From: Tatumella saanichensis
Lineage (GTDB): Bacteria; Pseudomonadota; Gammaproteobacteria; Enterobacterales; Enterobacteriaceae
Length of the DNA stretch: 64,000 nt
Reading direction: 5' to 3'
Assembly (NCBI RefSeq): GCF_000439375.1
Contig: NZ_ATMI01000002.1
Span: forward strand, 1 to 64,000
Both the position numbers and the translations under genes were made by a program. Shown here piece after piece: positions 19,000 to 30,291 of this stretch. Under the pieces are notes generated by a model that was not told where the DNA came from, ran no database searches, and was given only the letters and a program-made list of their open reading frames with translations. The stretch's first letter is position 1. Every line of letters starts with the position of its first letter.

Positions 19000-19318
19000 G
19001 TATTTTCGGTTGAAGGTTAGATTTTAGCCTTAACGTACAATAATTTCCGATGTCCAAACGGTCCCCAATCAGCACCGGCAGGCCGTCTGCGGTGTAGACC
19101 ACTACCGGCCGGCCATAACGGCTAAAGATTCCATCAGAAACCCCTTGCTTGGGTGGGTAATTTTCTTCTGCTTCACTGATCAGTGGGGTGTGACGCTGTT
19201 GTCCCCCTAGCGGGGGCGGCTGGTGGGCGCACACCCGATGGCAGAAATCCATGTTCAACCCAGTCCAGGGCATTAAGCAGAATCGACTGGCGAGCGTCAG
19301 GGGGCAGAGCAGACATAG
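19000..19318 (-). pseudogene. unrecognised degraded gene
   Basis: On the minus strand an ATG at about 19316 opens a frame reading SALPPDARQSILLNALDWVEHGF and stops after 47 codons near 19174. The neighbouring frame then carries PLISEAEENYPP, IFSRYGRPVVVYTADGLPVLIG and NYCTLRLKS without a start of its own. The two halves look like one former gene broken by a frameshift. I do not recognise the family. It fills the gap between the cif terminator and the e(P4) gene. Confidence 0.35.
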
Positions 19319-19430
19319 GGATTTCCTGTGATAAGGTGGCGGGGCAGTATTTGCATTTTTCATCAAGATACTGTGATATTCAGGAGCGGGTCAATGATGA
19401 CAATTCACAACAAAATAATGAGGATAACTG

Positions 19431-20234
19431 ATGAATAAGCACTTACTGATGAGCTTACCGGCATTGGTGGTTTTAGGACTGACCGGCTGTGCCAGTAATA
19501 ATAATGCCCAACAACGCCTCAATGATCAGACGGTCACGGCAGTGAACTGGACCCAGCAGTCCGGTGAATATCAGGCACTGACCTGGCAGGCCTTTAATCT
19601 GGCCACTCAAGCCTATGATCATGCGGCTTCCCTGACCGGCAAACCTAAAGCGGTGATTGTCGACCTCGACGAAACCATGCTGGATAACAGTGCCTATTCT
19701 GCTTGGCAGGCGAAAACCGGTCAGTCATTCAGTGATAAAACCTGGTCAGCGTGGACCCAAGCGCGTCAAGCCCGCGCTATTCCTGGAGCGGTAGAGTTTG
19801 CCCGCCACGTCGACAGTGAAGGCGGGACGGTGTTCTACGTTTCCAACCGTGATCAGAAAGATTACCAAGCGACGGTGGATAACCTTAATGCTCTCGGCTT
19901 CCCGGGGGTTAACCAGAACACTCTGCGTCTCAGCACTGATACCAGCAACAAGCAGGCACGTTTCAACCAAATCCTCGCCTCTGGCGTGAATGTCGTGCTG
20001 TATATCGGTGATAATCTAAATGATTTTGGCGGAGCGACTTGGCATCAAGATAATGCAACCCGTCGCGCCTTTGTCAGCAAGAATCACCGGCTGTTTGGCA
20101 CTCAATTCATTATTTTGCCGAATGCAGAATACGGTGACTGGGAAAGCGGTTTGGCTCCAGGCTATAACAAACTGACAGACCAGCAAAAAATTGAGGTGCG
20201 TGAGCAGCAACTGCGTGCCTGGGACGGTAAATAA
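19431..20234 (+). CDS. class C acid phosphatase / 5'-nucleotidase, lipoprotein e(P4) family
   Basis: 267 residues. Outer-membrane lipoprotein phosphatase of the HAD superfamily; in Haemophilus the e(P4) protein (Hel) dephosphorylates NMN and other nucleotides so that the nucleoside can be taken up. The signal peptide ends in the lipobox LTGC (Cys 20). The catalytic VDLDETMLDN (about 77-86) is the DxDxT motif with both aspartates. FYVSNRDQKDY carries the second HAD motif, and YIGDNLNDFGGA the Asp-rich motif 4. Monocistronic, with a terminator at 20250. Confidence 0.92.
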   Translation: MNKHLLMSLPALVVLGLTGCASNNNAQQRLNDQTVTAVNWTQQSGEYQALTWQAFNLATQAYDHAASLTGKPKAVIVDLDETMLDNSAYSAWQAKTGQSFSDKTWSAWTQARQARAIPGAVEFARHVDSEGGTVFYVSNRDQKDYQATVDNLNALGFPGVNQNTLRLSTDTSNKQARFNQILASGVNVVLYIGDNLNDFGGATWHQDNATRRAFVSKNHRLFGTQFIILPNAEYGDWESGLAPGYNKLTDQQKIEVREQQLRAWDGK

Positions 20235-20249
20235 TTCGGGTATCTCTTT

Positions 20250-20280
20250 GTCGGTGCTCGCCCGAGTACCGACATTTTTT
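20250..20280 (+). terminator. intrinsic terminator after the e(P4) gene
   Basis: GTCGGT-(G)-CTC, loop, GAG-(T)-ACCGAC, then six T residues; the stem has one internal mismatch. Confidence 0.8.
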
Positions 20281-20553
20281 CTTAACTGTTGATGTAAATT
20301 AATGTTAATCCTGCCAGAATAGTGCTGTTTTTAAGGAAAAATCTTATATCTGATCTATGGCTTGTGCCTGACACGGGACAGCGGTGACAGACAGGTTAAC
20401 CGTTGAACAAGAGTGGAGCCCGAACCATACAGATATTTTCAGACAGTACATCGCCCGGCAATGGTTCAGCATATTAACAGGACGCTTCATCCCTACGAAA
20501 CGATGACCTCCAGCGCTGACAGACATCTGGCCGGCGACAGTGGGGTAATTTGC

Positions 20554-21975
20554 ATGACATTTAGGCTATTCAGTGAGAAAAAGAAAATTGCCAATCCGGT
20601 GATTGTATTTGTATTAACCCTGCTTCTTTGTTCATTGGGTAGTAATATGCGATTACCGATGGTGCTGTCACTGTTCTGGATCGTCAATGCTATTATTGCA
20701 GGCCTATTTCTGCGTAAACCCTGGCTGCATACCCTGCCTAACTATCTTGCCTGTTATGCCGGCATGGTCGCCAATGATTTTCTGTTTTCCGGCTGGGCGA
20801 TGGCCTCGTTCAGCGTCAACCTCGCCAATATCATTTTTATCTTTATCACAGTGATGCTCCTCAGCCGTCTGCCTCCTTATCAGACCGGACAGGCCAATAT
20901 ACGTAATGTAATGATGATCCTACCGATCTGTTTACTGGCAGCGTTGGTCTCCGGCTGCTGGGGGGCGATTTTCTCTACAGGTATCACCGATGGTCAGGTC
21001 TTCTGGGTAACATTAAGTGCTTGGACCAGCGAGCAGTTCTCCACTGGGATCCTACTGCTACCGTTAATGCTAACCTTTACCCTAAAAAACAACTATCAAT
21101 GGCGATTTAGCTCACTGCTGCCGTTAGGCACGGTCATTTTTCTGCTGATGATGGCAGTGATGTTCGGTGGGCCGGGCAGTCTGTCGATCCCGTTACCAGG
21201 GCTTATCTGGTGTGCACTGATCTTGCCGCTATCACTGACCTGCTTAATCACCTGTCTGATCGGCGCCATTGAGATCATACTGATTTATATGAATATTATT
21301 AGGGTAGGTTCCGGATTTATTCATTCTGATCTCACTCCGCTTGTCTCTATCCGCCTAGGAATTGCGGCGCTGGCGTTGGCGCCGTATATGGTGGCGTTAA
21401 GTATGGATGCCATCCGCAAGCTCAACAGTCAGCTGGCGATCCGTGCCAATTATGATTTTCTGACTCGGTTGCTGTCCCGCGCCGGTTTGTTTGACAGCCT
21501 CAGTAGCCAGCCTTTTATCCGTAATGGCACCCTGGGGCTGATCTTGCTGGATGTGGACTTTTTTAAATCTATCAACGACAACTACGGCCACGATGGTGGC
21601 GATCAGGTATTACGGGAAATTGGCCAACGGCTGAATAAGCAGATCCAACCCCACGAACGCTTATCGCGCTTCGGAGGTGAAGAGTTTGCTCTCGTGATTT
21701 TTGGCTGTGATGAGGCTTATCTCTATGTGCGTGCAGAAGCGCTACGTCAATGTGTGGCGGCGACGCCTTTTGCTCTGTCCCAGGGGGCGATCAATGTTAC
21801 TGTTAGCTTGGGAACAGCAGTGGAAATTGCTGACTGTGATAACTCGTGGATCACGGTGATGAACCGCCTGGTGACCCGGGCGGATAAAAATCTGTATATC
21901 TCGAAACGTAATGGCAGGAATAAAACCTCCCCGGCCTGGCTGGAGATCGGCCAAGCCGGGGTGGTTAGCCTTTAG
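20554..21975 (+). CDS. membrane-bound diguanylate cyclase (MASE1-like + GGDEF)
   Basis: 473 residues from the ATG at 20554; a frame to 20413 adds a leader without membrane character. About eight transmembrane helices (residues 12-295) form a MASE1-like sensory module. The catalytic GGDEF domain (about 315-465) follows, with [23 protein letters not shown] and the active-site signature RFGGEEF, so cyclic di-GMP synthesis is expected. The RxxD inhibitory site that should lie five residues before GGEEF is replaced (QPHE), suggesting no product feedback. No EAL domain. Its stop overlaps the convergent ddlA stop by 4 bases. Confidence 0.9.
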   Translation: MTFRLFSEKKKIANPVIVFVLTLLLCSLGSNMRLPMVLSLFWIVNAIIAGLFLRKPWLHTLPNYLACYAGMVANDFLFSGWAMASFSVNLANIIFIFITVMLLSRLPPYQTGQANIRNVMMILPICLLAALVSGCWGAIFSTGITDGQVFWVTLSAWTSEQFSTGILLLPLMLTFTLKNNYQWRFSSLLPLGTVIFLLMMAVMFGGPGSLSIPLPGLIWCALILPLSLTCLITCLIGAIEIILIYMNIIRVGSGFIHSDLTPLVSIRLGIAALALAPYMVALSMDAIRKLNSQLAIRANYDFLTRLLSRAGLFDSLSSQPFIRNGTLGLILLDVDFFKSINDNYGHDGGDQVLREIGQRLNKQIQPHERLSRFGGEEFALVIFGCDEAYLYVRAEALRQCVAATPFALSQGAINVTVSLGTAVEIADCDNSWITVMNRLVTRADKNLYISKRNGRNKTSPAWLEIGQAGVVSL

Positions 21976-23072
21976 TGGTCAAAGGCGAGGGTCATTTCGG
22001 TATCTTGTTGATGGCGTTCGAGCGCCAATTCAATCAGACGGGTGATCAGATCCTGGTAACCGAGGCCGCTGGCCTGCCACAGTTTGGGGTACATACTGAT
22101 ATTCGTGAAGCCAGGTAGGGTATTGATCTCGTTGATGATGACCTGATTATCGGCGGTCAGGAACACATCAACACGGGCCATGCCACAGCACTCTAGGGCG
22201 CGAAATGCCTGCAGGGCAATATCACGAATATGGTCATCCATCTGCGCGTCCATCTGCGCCGGTACCACAACTTGCGCACCCTGTTCGTTAATATATTTGG
22301 TCTGGTAGGAGTAGAACTCGTCACTCAGGACGATCTCACCACAATGGCTGGCTTGTGGCTCATCATTGCCCAGCACCGCACACTCGATTTCACGTCCGAC
22401 AATCCCTTTCTCAATCAGTACCTTGCGGTCATAACGGAAGGCTTCTTCCAGCGCAGGCTGGAACTCTTCCAGATTATGGACTTTGCTGACACCGACCGAT
22501 GACCCTTGATTAGCCGGTTTGATAAACAGCGGCAGACCCAGCTCGGCAATGACGGCTTCTGCATTAATCTCATGTTGGCGGCTGCGGTGGGCGGTGATGA
22601 AGGGAGCGACCTGTAATCCGGCATCCCGTAATAGCCTTTTTGCGACTTCCTTATCCATACTCACCGCTGAACCCAGTACCCCGGAACCGATGAATGGCAG
22701 GTTGGCCATACGCAGCAGCCCCTGCAGAGAGCCATCTTCCCCTAGCGTCCCGTGGACAATAGGGAATATCACATCGACCTGCGGCAGCGACGTCGACTGG
22801 TGACGTTCAATCAGTTGCTGTTGCGCCTGACCAGGCACCAGCGCAACTTTCTGTGAAGATGCGGTTAATGCTATCTGTGATGGATCGGCGGCGTGCAGCA
22901 GAAAATCAGACTGCTGGTTAATCTGCCAGTGTCCCTGCTTATCAATCCCCAGAAGTACAACTTCAAATTTCGTTTTGTCGATGGCATCAATAATATTCTT
23001 GGCCGACTGTAAAGAGACCTGATGTTCAGCCGATTTCCCGCCAAAAATAATTCCTACACGTTGTTTTGTCAT
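21972..23072 (-). CDS. ddlA: D-alanine--D-alanine ligase A
   Basis: 366 residues from the ATG at 23072 (E. coli DdlA 364). Cytoplasmic ATP-grasp enzyme that makes D-Ala-D-Ala for peptidoglycan. The N-terminal [22 protein letters not shown], the [39 protein letters not shown] region, [15 protein letters not shown] and the Mg-binding [20 protein letters not shown] all match. The MSMDK-type sequence rather than the DdlB pattern supports DdlA. A longer frame to 23168 is rejected because its extra N-terminus is unlike the family. Confidence 0.96.
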   Translation of the reverse strand: MTKQRVGIIFGGKSAEHQVSLQSAKNIIDAIDKTKFEVVLLGIDKQGHWQINQQSDFLLHAADPSQIALTASSQKVALVPGQAQQQLIERHQSTSLPQVDVIFPIVHGTLGEDGSLQGLLRMANLPFIGSGVLGSAVSMDKEVAKRLLRDAGLQVAPFITAHRSRQHEINAEAVIAELGLPLFIKPANQGSSVGVSKVHNLEEFQPALEEAFRYDRKVLIEKGIVGREIECAVLGNDEPQASHCGEIVLSDEFYSYQTKYINEQGAQVVVPAQMDAQMDDHIRDIALQAFRALECCGMARVDVFLTADNQVIINEINTLPGFTNISMYPKLWQASGLGYQDLITRLIELALERHQQDTEMTLAFDH

Positions 23073-23191
23073 TCTGGTTTGCCTGAATAGCCTGGTACAA
23101 ACCGACAACATACCATGCAGCGCAGGGGGACAACAGTGTTGCTCGTGATTCGGCGGCAGGTCAGACATTTTTCAGACAACGTAATTCCCTA

Positions 23192-23866
23192 TTATTTATG
23201 GGCCCATTCCCGCAGCAGATTGTGGTAGAGGTGTAGTAGCGACACACTGACTTCTTGTACGCCCGTATTTTGATTCAGCTGGCGGATATTATCATCCAGT
23301 GAAATCAACATTGCTCGTTGCCTGTCATCGCGGATCATCGATTGGATCCACATAAAGGAGGCCAATCGTCTACCGGCGGTCACTGGTGTGACAGCGTGCA
23401 GGCTACCGGAAGGATAAAGCAGCATATCTCCGGCAGGCAGTTTTACCCGGTGCTCACCATAGGTGTCTTTAATCACCAGTTCACCGCCTTGGTATTCGTC
23501 CGGCTCTGATAGAAATAGGGTGGCGGAGATATCGGCACGCAGCCATTGATCGCCTTCGCGGCGCACGGCGCCATCGACATGAAAACCATAGCTGCCGCCC
23601 TGCTGATAACAGTTAAACAATGGAGCCGACAGGCCGACCGGTAAGGTGGCAGAGAAAAACGGCGCATGGCTGTTCAGCTTGTCTGACAGATACTGCTGTA
23701 GCGCCTGATAGTCGTCGCTGCGGGTATCGACCTGCATATTCGATTTTACCGCGGCACCTTGATGACCGGTGGTCACCCGACCATCGACCCACGGACAGTT
23801 AGCCAATTTTTCCCGCAGCCAATTTACTTCCTGCGGGGTCAGCAGACCGGAGAGAGTTTGCATCAT
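23192..23866 (-). CDS. ybiX: Fe(II)/2-oxoglutarate PKHD-type hydroxylase YbiX (PiuC)
   Basis: 224 residues; two adjacent ATGs (23866, 23863) make the exact start uncertain by one codon. Prolyl-4-hydroxylase-type dioxygenase with the iron ligands HxD (FHVDGAV, about 96-98) and distal His in [10 protein letters not shown] (about 158), followed by the oxoglutarate-binding Arg. It matches E. coli YbiX, which sits beside fiu, in [28 protein letters not shown] and [12 protein letters not shown]. It starts 51 bases after the fiu stop, so it is probably co-transcribed and Fur-controlled. Its substrate is unknown; a role in siderophore handling is inferred from linkage. Confidence 0.93.
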   Translation of the reverse strand: MMQTLSGLLTPQEVNWLREKLANCPWVDGRVTTGHQGAAVKSNMQVDTRSDDYQALQQYLSDKLNSHAPFFSATLPVGLSAPLFNCYQQGGSYGFHVDGAVRREGDQWLRADISATLFLSEPDEYQGGELVIKDTYGEHRVKLPAGDMLLYPSGSLHAVTPVTAGRRLASFMWIQSMIRDDRQRAMLISLDDNIRQLNQNTGVQEVSVSLLHLYHNLLREWAHK

Positions 23867-23917
23867 TATGTTAGTTCCTAGAAATCGCCACCTGATCAAC
23901 AGGTGGCGGGTAAGGCA

Positions 23918-26242
23918 TTAGAAATGGACGTTTGCGGTCAGCATCCAGCTACGTTCCGCCCCTGGGTAATAGCGATAGCCGCTTTTATTGATAGACGCCA
24001 CGTAGTGGGTATCAAATAGGTTATAGACATTCAGTTGCAGGTCGAGGTTCTGGGTCACCCGGTAACCGGCCATGGCATCGGCTACCCAGTAATTGTCGGT
24101 TTTGTTCGGGGTACCGACGGCACCATCAGACCCGCGATGCATGCTGCCAATATAACGTGCCCCAGCACCGGCGAGCAGTCGCTCGGTCAGCTGATAGGTG
24201 GTCCAACTGGTAAAGGCATGTTTCGGGGTATAGCTGAGGGCTGAAGAGCCGTCGTTGCTAACCGTCGTCCCGGATTTCACGCTGGCGTTCTGCAAGGTAT
24301 AACCCAGCATCAGTTGCCATTTATCAGTGATATTACCGCTGGCGGTCAGTTCATAGCCCTGGACTACTTTACGGCCGGTCTGCACATAATTGAGGGTGGT
24401 GGCATCTTGTGTCACTTCATTACGGATATCCGTGCGGAACAGGGCTGCGGTCAATAGCAGCCTGTCATTAAGCAGGTTCCACTTGGTGCCCACTTCAGCG
24501 TTAGAGGCCTTCTGTGGCTGGAAATCGGTGCGGTTGGCACTGTTGCCGCTGCCACTCTGTGCCAGCTGGAAGTTACTGCCCCCCGGCGGCTGTTGTGACA
24601 CGCCGTAGTTCACATATAGATTACCCTGTGGGGTCAAGCGATAGAGGGCACCGGCTTTCCAGTTAAACAGGGTACCGGATTTGGCCGTGTCTACGGTGGT
24701 TACCGGGGTGCCGGTCGCTACGCCTGCGGGACAGCTAATAGCCCCTCGCCCAGTACCGCCGCAGGCGGTGGCAGAGTCGTAGGTGGTGTGATAATTATCG
24801 AGGCGCACGCCACCGTTCAGTTCAAACTTCGGTGTTAGGGTCAGGGTATCGAAAGCGTAAATGCCTAAAGTGTCGGTACTACCGTTAGCATTCGCACCGC
24901 TACGGGTCAGGCCGCTAATCGACAGATCACTGTCTGGATGATAAATGTTCACCGCCGGTGCCGTCAGTGACTTGAGGCCATAGCTGGTCTGGGTCTCATG
25001 GGTCAGTTCGATACCGGTACTGATATCGTGGCTGACGGGGCCGGTATCAAAACGCGAGGTCAGGTTAGTCTGGTTAGTGACGATTTTATTGACCACATCT
25101 TTGGTATTGATCAGCCGCGACCACGTCCAGTCCCCCGGGTCGCTGGAACCTTGGGTATTGATTTGGCTATTACCGCCCATGATCGCCGTCAGCAGGTATT
25201 TCTGTCGAGTTTCTGACCAGCGGGTGGTGTTCCGTATTGTCGTGTTATCTGAGAAATCATGCTCAAAGCGCAGGGTGGCGGTGTCACTGGTGGAGTCATC
25301 AAAATCGGAATCGGTACCATAATAATTATGGGTGTTGACCTTACCGCTATGATTCAGTGCTTCAAAGCCAGCCGGGGCACTGTAGCCAGGCAGGCCAACG
25401 GTCGGGATGCCACCATCTGGGGTGCTGTGCTGGTGTAGGTGTTCATAATTCAGAAACAGTCGGGTCGGTGTATCCAGACCAAAGGCCAATGACGGCGCAA
25501 TACCGTATTTTTCATGGCCGATACGATCGCGGCCTGGGGTATTGCCCTTATCGCCCATCAAGTTGATACGAAAGGCACTGTTATCGCTAATCATCTGGTT
25601 ATAGTCGGCGGTGACACGGCGCTGCGAGCCACTACCATAACTGAGTGACCCGTCGATGCCAGTATAAAGGCCCGGCTGCTTAGAGATACGGTTGATCGAG
25701 CCGGACGGGGCGCTGCGTCCATAGTCAGAGCCGGAAGGACCTTTGATCACTTCAACACTTTCGGTGTTGAAAGTATCACGGCTGGTGGAGCTCAGATCGC
25801 GGATACCGTCCAGATAAATACTGTTAGAGGTATCGACACCGCGCATATAAATGGCATCGCCGGTAGAGGTACTGCCATTTTCACCAGCAAAGAAGGCCCC
25901 TGCACCGGCGACGTTTTTCAAGGCATCGGTGAGGGTAGTGGCATGCTGTTCCTGTATCACTTTTTCCGGCACCACCGTGACAGTGCGGGTGGTATCGGCC
26001 AGTGGTTGGTTAAATTTGGGATCAGCAAGCAGCTGTGGCACATACAAGGACGGTAGCGTACCGTTAACCACCAAGGTGGGCGCGGCTGTATCGGCCGTTT
26101 TGGGTGTCGCGGTGCTCTGCTGCGGGGCGGTGGTGGTCACGGCAGCGATTGCCGGTGTCGATAAGCCGACACAGAGACTGGCGAATACTGACAGAGAACT
26201 GGACACGGGGAAAGACGGCGCAATGGTATGTTGTTTTTTCAC
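23918..26242 (-). CDS. fiu: TonB-dependent catecholate siderophore receptor Fiu
   Basis: 774 residues. Outer-membrane TonB-dependent receptor for catecholate iron compounds. A Sec signal (cleavage near SLCVGLSTPAIAA) is followed by a low-complexity Thr/Ala stretch and the TonB-box region (PTLVVNG). The plug (about 85-205) has the pattern TLTDALKNVAGAGAFFAGENG and GDAIYMRGVDTSNSIYLDGIRD, and the barrel ends in a C-terminal NVHF. Long stretches equal E. coli Fiu (NHSGKVNTHNYYGTDSDFDDS, ATACGGTGRGAISCPAGVA). Fur box at 26272. Confidence 0.96.
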   Translation of the reverse strand: MKKQHTIAPSFPVSSSLSVFASLCVGLSTPAIAAVTTTAPQQSTATPKTADTAAPTLVVNGTLPSLYVPQLLADPKFNQPLADTTRTVTVVPEKVIQEQHATTLTDALKNVAGAGAFFAGENGSTSTGDAIYMRGVDTSNSIYLDGIRDLSSTSRDTFNTESVEVIKGPSGSDYGRSAPSGSINRISKQPGLYTGIDGSLSYGSGSQRRVTADYNQMISDNSAFRINLMGDKGNTPGRDRIGHEKYGIAPSLAFGLDTPTRLFLNYEHLHQHSTPDGGIPTVGLPGYSAPAGFEALNHSGKVNTHNYYGTDSDFDDSTSDTATLRFEHDFSDNTTIRNTTRWSETRQKYLLTAIMGGNSQINTQGSSDPGDWTWSRLINTKDVVNKIVTNQTNLTSRFDTGPVSHDISTGIELTHETQTSYGLKSLTAPAVNIYHPDSDLSISGLTRSGANANGSTDTLGIYAFDTLTLTPKFELNGGVRLDNYHTTYDSATACGGTGRGAISCPAGVATGTPVTTVDTAKSGTLFNWKAGALYRLTPQGNLYVNYGVSQQPPGGSNFQLAQSGSGNSANRTDFQPQKASNAEVGTKWNLLNDRLLLTAALFRTDIRNEVTQDATTLNYVQTGRKVVQGYELTASGNITDKWQLMLGYTLQNASVKSGTTVSNDGSSALSYTPKHAFTSWTTYQLTERLLAGAGARYIGSMHRGSDGAVGTPNKTDNYWVADAMAGYRVTQNLDLQLNVYNLFDTHYVASINKSGYRYYPGAERSWMLTANVHF

Positions 26243-26271
26243 GAAGTGTAGCCCTTACTGCTATACGCTAA

Positions 26272-26286
26272 TGAGAATTGTTATCA
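26272..26286. promoter_or_regulatory. Fur box upstream of fiu
   Basis: TGAGAATTGTTATCA agrees with the 7-1-7 Fur consensus TGATAATNATTATCA at 12 of 14 defined positions, 30-44 bases upstream of the fiu start. Overlapping weaker half-sites continue to about 26300. Confidence 0.85.
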
Positions 26287-26396
26287 TGATCATTCGCATT
26301 ATATATTTTTTTAGGATCAGGTAAAGGGATGTAAACAGATATGTCAGGAAAAGCCAGTCAGGGCAGGTGGCGAGGGATAGGGCAGAGAAAAATCTA

Positions 26397-26425
26397 TAAA
26401 AAAAGGGCAGCGAAAGCTGCCCTTG
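26397..26425 (-). terminator. intrinsic terminator of betIBA
   Basis: On the minus strand AAGGGCAGC, loop TTTC, GCTGCCCTT, then a run of T residues; 17 bases after the betA stop. Confidence 0.9.
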
Positions 26426-26441
26426 AGAAGATCTATAGCGA

Positions 26442-28121
26442 TTATTTACGCATCGGCTCGGTACGGGCTGGCGCGTCACCGGCCACATAGTATGGCGCGG
26501 TACTGCGTGGCAGCGGCTGACGGCCACGGATCACATCGGCCATTTTCTCACCGATCATGATGGTGGTGGCGTTTAGGTTACCGGTAATGATTTCCGGCAT
26601 AATGGACGCATCTACCACGCGCAGGCTCTCCAGACCATGTACGCGACCTTCTGCATCCACAACGGCCATCTCATCGTTACCCATTTTGCAGGTACCACAA
26701 GGGTGGTAGGCGGTTTCTGCGTGGGTACGTACGAACTCATCCAGCTGCTCATCGCTCTGGCAATCCATGCCTGGGCTCAGCTCTTCACCGCGATACTTAT
26801 CCAGCGCTGGCTGGTTGATGATCTCACGGGTCAGGCGGATACAGTCACGGAACTCCTGCCAGTCCTGGTCATGAGACATATAGTTGAACAGGATCGACGG
26901 ATGCTCATGAGGGTCACGGGATTTCAGCTGTACACGGCCACGGCTCGGTGAGCGCATGGAGCCGACGTGACACTGGAAACCGTGTGCTTCGATAGCATTA
27001 GTCCCGTTATAGTTAATCGCTACTGGCAAGAAATGGTACTGAATGTTTGGCCACTCGAACTCTTCACGGCTACGGATAAAACCGCCCGCTTCGAACTGGT
27101 TGCTAGCGCCGATACCGGTGCCGTTAAACATCCACTCTGCGCCAATTTTCGGCTGGTTCCACCACTTCAGGGCCGGATACAGAGAGATCGGTTCTTTACA
27201 CTCGTACTGCAGGTACATTTCTAAGTGGTCTTGCAGGTTTTCACCGACACCCGGCAGGTCATGGACCACAGGGATGTTGAATTTCTGCAGCAGTGCCGCT
27301 GGACCAACTCCTGAACGTTGCAGGATCTGTGGCGAGGCGATCGCCCCGGCAGACAGCAACACTTCTTTCCGTGCGGTGGCACGAATCGGCGTTTTGCTGT
27401 CACCCTGCAGGTATTCCACACCGACGGCACGCTTACCTTCGAACAGAATCCGGTCGGTGGCCGCATGGGTCACAATAGTCAGATTACTGCGTGATTTGGC
27501 CTGGTCCAGGTAACCACGGGCAGTACTGGAACGACGACCGTTTTTGGTAACGGTACGATCCATCGGGCCAAAACCTTCCTGCTGATAACCGTTCAGGTCA
27601 TCGGTGCGCGGATAACCTGCCTGAACACCGGCTTCGACCATCACATCAAATAACAGGTTTTTACCTTCTTTCGGCGTAGCTACGCTGACCGGGCCATCAC
27701 CACCATGGTAGTCGTTGGCACCGATATCGCGGGTTTCCGCTTTACGGTAATAAGGCAGACAGTCTGAATAGGTCCAGTTTTCAAGACCTGGTGCTTTCGC
27801 CCAGTTATCCAGATCCATGGCGTTACCACGGATGTAACACATACCGTTGATCAGCGACGAGCCGCCCAGACCTTTACCACGGCCACACTCCATGCGGCGG
27901 TTGTTCATATGCGGCTCGGGGTCGGTTTCATAGGCCCAGTTATAGCGCTTACCCTGCAGCGGATAGGCCAGTGCCGCAGGCATCTGGGTACGGAAATCCG
28001 CGCGGTAGTCCGGGCCGCCGGCTTCCAGCAGCAGGACTTTTACGTCTTTATCTTCGGTCAGGCGGGTCGCCAGTACGTTACCGGCCGAGCCGGCACCGAT
28101 TACAATATAATCAAATTCCAT
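26442..28121 (-). CDS. betA: choline dehydrogenase BetA
   Basis: 559 residues from the second of two adjacent ATGs (28121; better spaced from GAGGA). Membrane-associated FAD GMC oxidoreductase that oxidises choline to betaine aldehyde and can act on betaine aldehyde. The dinucleotide-binding motif [18 protein letters not shown] is at the N-terminus, the GMC signature [20 protein letters not shown] near 82-101, and the active-site His region [11 protein letters not shown] near 465. It is more than 80 percent alike to E. coli BetA by eye. Third gene of betI-betB-betA. Confidence 0.97.
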   Translation of the reverse strand: MEFDYIVIGAGSAGNVLATRLTEDKDVKVLLLEAGGPDYRADFRTQMPAALAYPLQGKRYNWAYETDPEPHMNNRRMECGRGKGLGGSSLINGMCYIRGNAMDLDNWAKAPGLENWTYSDCLPYYRKAETRDIGANDYHGGDGPVSVATPKEGKNLLFDVMVEAGVQAGYPRTDDLNGYQQEGFGPMDRTVTKNGRRSSTARGYLDQAKSRSNLTIVTHAATDRILFEGKRAVGVEYLQGDSKTPIRATARKEVLLSAGAIASPQILQRSGVGPAALLQKFNIPVVHDLPGVGENLQDHLEMYLQYECKEPISLYPALKWWNQPKIGAEWMFNGTGIGASNQFEAGGFIRSREEFEWPNIQYHFLPVAINYNGTNAIEAHGFQCHVGSMRSPSRGRVQLKSRDPHEHPSILFNYMSHDQDWQEFRDCIRLTREIINQPALDKYRGEELSPGMDCQSDEQLDEFVRTHAETAYHPCGTCKMGNDEMAVVDAEGRVHGLESLRVVDASIMPEIITGNLNATTIMIGEKMADVIRGRQPLPRSTAPYYVAGDAPARTEPMRK

Positions 28122-28143
28122 CATTATTCCTCAGGTTGGATGC

Positions 28144-29616
28144 TTAAAATACCGACTGGAAGGTTTCCAGTTCGACCTGAACAGATTTCACCCGGGTATA
28201 ACTTTGCAGTGTCATTTGGCCATTCTCACGGCCAATCCCTGAATGCTTGTAGCCGCCAACCGGCATCTCAGCCGGAGACTCTCCCCAGGTATTGATCCAG
28301 CAAATTCCGGCTTCCAACTGGTGGATAATGCGGTGTGCGCGGTTCAGCGAAGGGGTTACTACGCCGGCCGCCAAGCCAAAATCAGTGTCGTTAGCACGAC
28401 GGATCACTTCTTCTTCACTCTGATAACTCAGAATGGACATCACCGGTCCGAAAATTTCTTCGCGGACAATTTCCATATCATCGGTGCAATCGCTAAATAC
28501 GGTAGGTGCCACCCAGGCGCCGTGATCAAAGTCAGCACCGGACAGGGTGTCACCGCCACACAGCAGTTTCGCGCCACCTTCAATGCCAGAACGTATAAAG
28601 CGCATTACGTTATCGCGATGGGCAAAGCTGACCAATGGGCCAAAGTTAGTGGCCGGATCCTGCGGGTTACCGGCTTTAATGCGGGCAACACGCTCTAGGA
28701 CCTTCTGCTCAAACTCAGCTTTCAGGGCGGCAGGGACGAACACACGGGTACCGTTGGTGCAGACCTGACCGGAGCTGTAGAAGTTGGCCATCATGGCGAT
28801 ATCCGCCGCCAGATCCAGGTCGGCGTCATCACAGATAACCAGCGGTGATTTGCCGCCCAGTTCCATGGTCACTTCTTTAAGGGTAGATCCTGCCGCATTG
28901 GCCATCACTTTACGGCCGCTGACGACGCCACCGGTAAAGGAGACTTTATCAATGCCAGGGTGTTCGGTCAGCGCCTGACCGGTCACTGGACCGGTACCTG
29001 GCAGAACGTTAAATACGCCTGCCGGGACACCGGCTTCGGTATAGATTTCCGCCAGTTTCAGCGCGGTCAGCGGCGTGACTTCGCTCGGTTTAAAGATCAT
29101 GGCGTTACCTGCTGCCAGTGCCGGTGCCGATTTCCACAGGGCGATCTGGATCGGGTAGTTCCAAGCACCGATAGCCGCGACCACGCCTAAGGGTTCACGG
29201 CGGGTATAGGCAAAAGAGGTGTCACGCAGTGGGATCTGGATCCCTTCCAGCGTGGTCGCCAGACCGGCATAGTATTCCAGCACATCGGTCCCGGTGACGA
29301 TATCAACGGCTTCGGTTTCGCTTAGCGGTTTACCGGTGTCCAGGGTTTCCAGGGCTGCCAGCTCATCATTACGCTCACGAAGAATATCGACGGCTTTACG
29401 CAGGATACGGGCGCGTTCAACGGGGGTCAGTGCCGCCCAGGCTTTTTGTCCTTCGCGGGCAGCGGCGACCGCCAGATCCACGTCTTCTTGGCCGGCTTCA
29501 TGAACATCGGCCAGCACTTCACCGTTGGCGGGGTTTACCGTCTGAAACGTCGAGCCGCTGCGGGCAGGTACATAGGCACCGTTGATATACAGCAACTGTT
29601 CTGCGAATCGTGACAT
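28144..29616 (-). CDS. betB: betaine aldehyde dehydrogenase BetB
   Basis: 490 residues. NAD(P)-dependent aldehyde dehydrogenase that makes the osmoprotectant glycine betaine. [13 protein letters not shown] contains the general-base Glu (near 252), and [13 protein letters not shown] contains the catalytic Cys (near 286). EEIFGPVMS and the C-terminal [15 protein letters not shown] are family hallmarks. It lies 3 bases downstream of betI and 22 bases before betA, inside the BetI-controlled operon. Confidence 0.97.
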   Translation of the reverse strand: MSRFAEQLLYINGAYVPARSGSTFQTVNPANGEVLADVHEAGQEDVDLAVAAAREGQKAWAALTPVERARILRKAVDILRERNDELAALETLDTGKPLSETEAVDIVTGTDVLEYYAGLATTLEGIQIPLRDTSFAYTRREPLGVVAAIGAWNYPIQIALWKSAPALAAGNAMIFKPSEVTPLTALKLAEIYTEAGVPAGVFNVLPGTGPVTGQALTEHPGIDKVSFTGGVVSGRKVMANAAGSTLKEVTMELGGKSPLVICDDADLDLAADIAMMANFYSSGQVCTNGTRVFVPAALKAEFEQKVLERVARIKAGNPQDPATNFGPLVSFAHRDNVMRFIRSGIEGGAKLLCGGDTLSGADFDHGAWVAPTVFSDCTDDMEIVREEIFGPVMSILSYQSEEEVIRRANDTDFGLAAGVVTPSLNRAHRIIHQLEAGICWINTWGESPAEMPVGGYKHSGIGRENGQMTLQSYTRVKSVQVELETFQSVF

Positions 29617-29619
29617 CGT

Positions 29620-30225
29620 TTATTCTCCGTCAGTTAATGTTGTTTCCGCCAGCTGTTGGCGGATAAATTGGGCCGTGAGTTGTTTAGCAATCTGCTGGTT
29701 AAACGGCTTACCGCTCAATGCGGCGCGTAACCAGATGCCATCAATCAGGGCGGCTAATCCATAGCCTGCAGTGCGTGCCTTATCCCTCGGCAGTTCACGG
29801 CGAAATTCGGCAACCAGTGTTGAGAGTAGCCGGCGGCTGCTGGCAACCTGCAGCCGGTTCAGCATGGGTTGATGCATGCTGCTGGCCCAGAAATCCAGCC
29901 AGGCCTTCATTGCGGCACTGTGTACCTGCGTGTCATCGAAGTTACCGTCAACAATCGCCGACAGGCGTGCCGCCGTCTTCTGTTCAGGAACTTGCCGTAG
30001 CCGTTCTAAAATCGCGATACGTAACTGCGTGGTGATGTCACGCATCGTGGCTTCCAGCAATCCGTTCTTATCACCAAAGTAATGACTGATGATGCCGGTA
30101 GATACGCCGGCGCGTTTGGCGATTTGCGCAATGGTGGCGTAATGCAGGCCAACTTCGTTAATCGTCTGCAGGGTGGCATCGATCAACTGACGCCGCCGAA
30201 TGGGTTGCATACCAACTTTGGGCAT
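29620..30225 (-). CDS. betI: choline-responsive repressor BetI
   Basis: 201 residues from the ATG at 30225; the longer frame to 30423 enters the betT/betI promoter region and is rejected. TetR-family repressor that releases the bet promoters when choline is bound. The helix-turn-helix (about 10-57) reads [42 protein letters not shown], typical of BetI. It is first gene of betIBA, divergent from betT. Confidence 0.95.
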   Translation of the reverse strand: MPKVGMQPIRRRQLIDATLQTINEVGLHYATIAQIAKRAGVSTGIISHYFGDKNGLLEATMRDITTQLRIAILERLRQVPEQKTAARLSAIVDGNFDDTQVHSAAMKAWLDFWASSMHQPMLNRLQVASSRRLLSTLVAEFRRELPRDKARTAGYGLAALIDGIWLRAALSGKPFNQQIAKQLTAQFIRQQLAETTLTDGE

Positions 30226-30269
30226 ACTGTTAACTCCCAACTTAATGATAGACCATATTAAAACTTTTT

Positions 30270-30291
30270 TTGATTGATTGTTCAATATAAA
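30270..30291. promoter_or_regulatory. BetI operator between betI and betT
   Basis: TTGATTGATTGTTCAATATAA resembles the known E. coli BetI operator (recalled core ATTGGACGTTCAATATAA), as an inverted repeat around ATTG/CAAT in the divergent bet promoter region. Confidence 0.65.
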
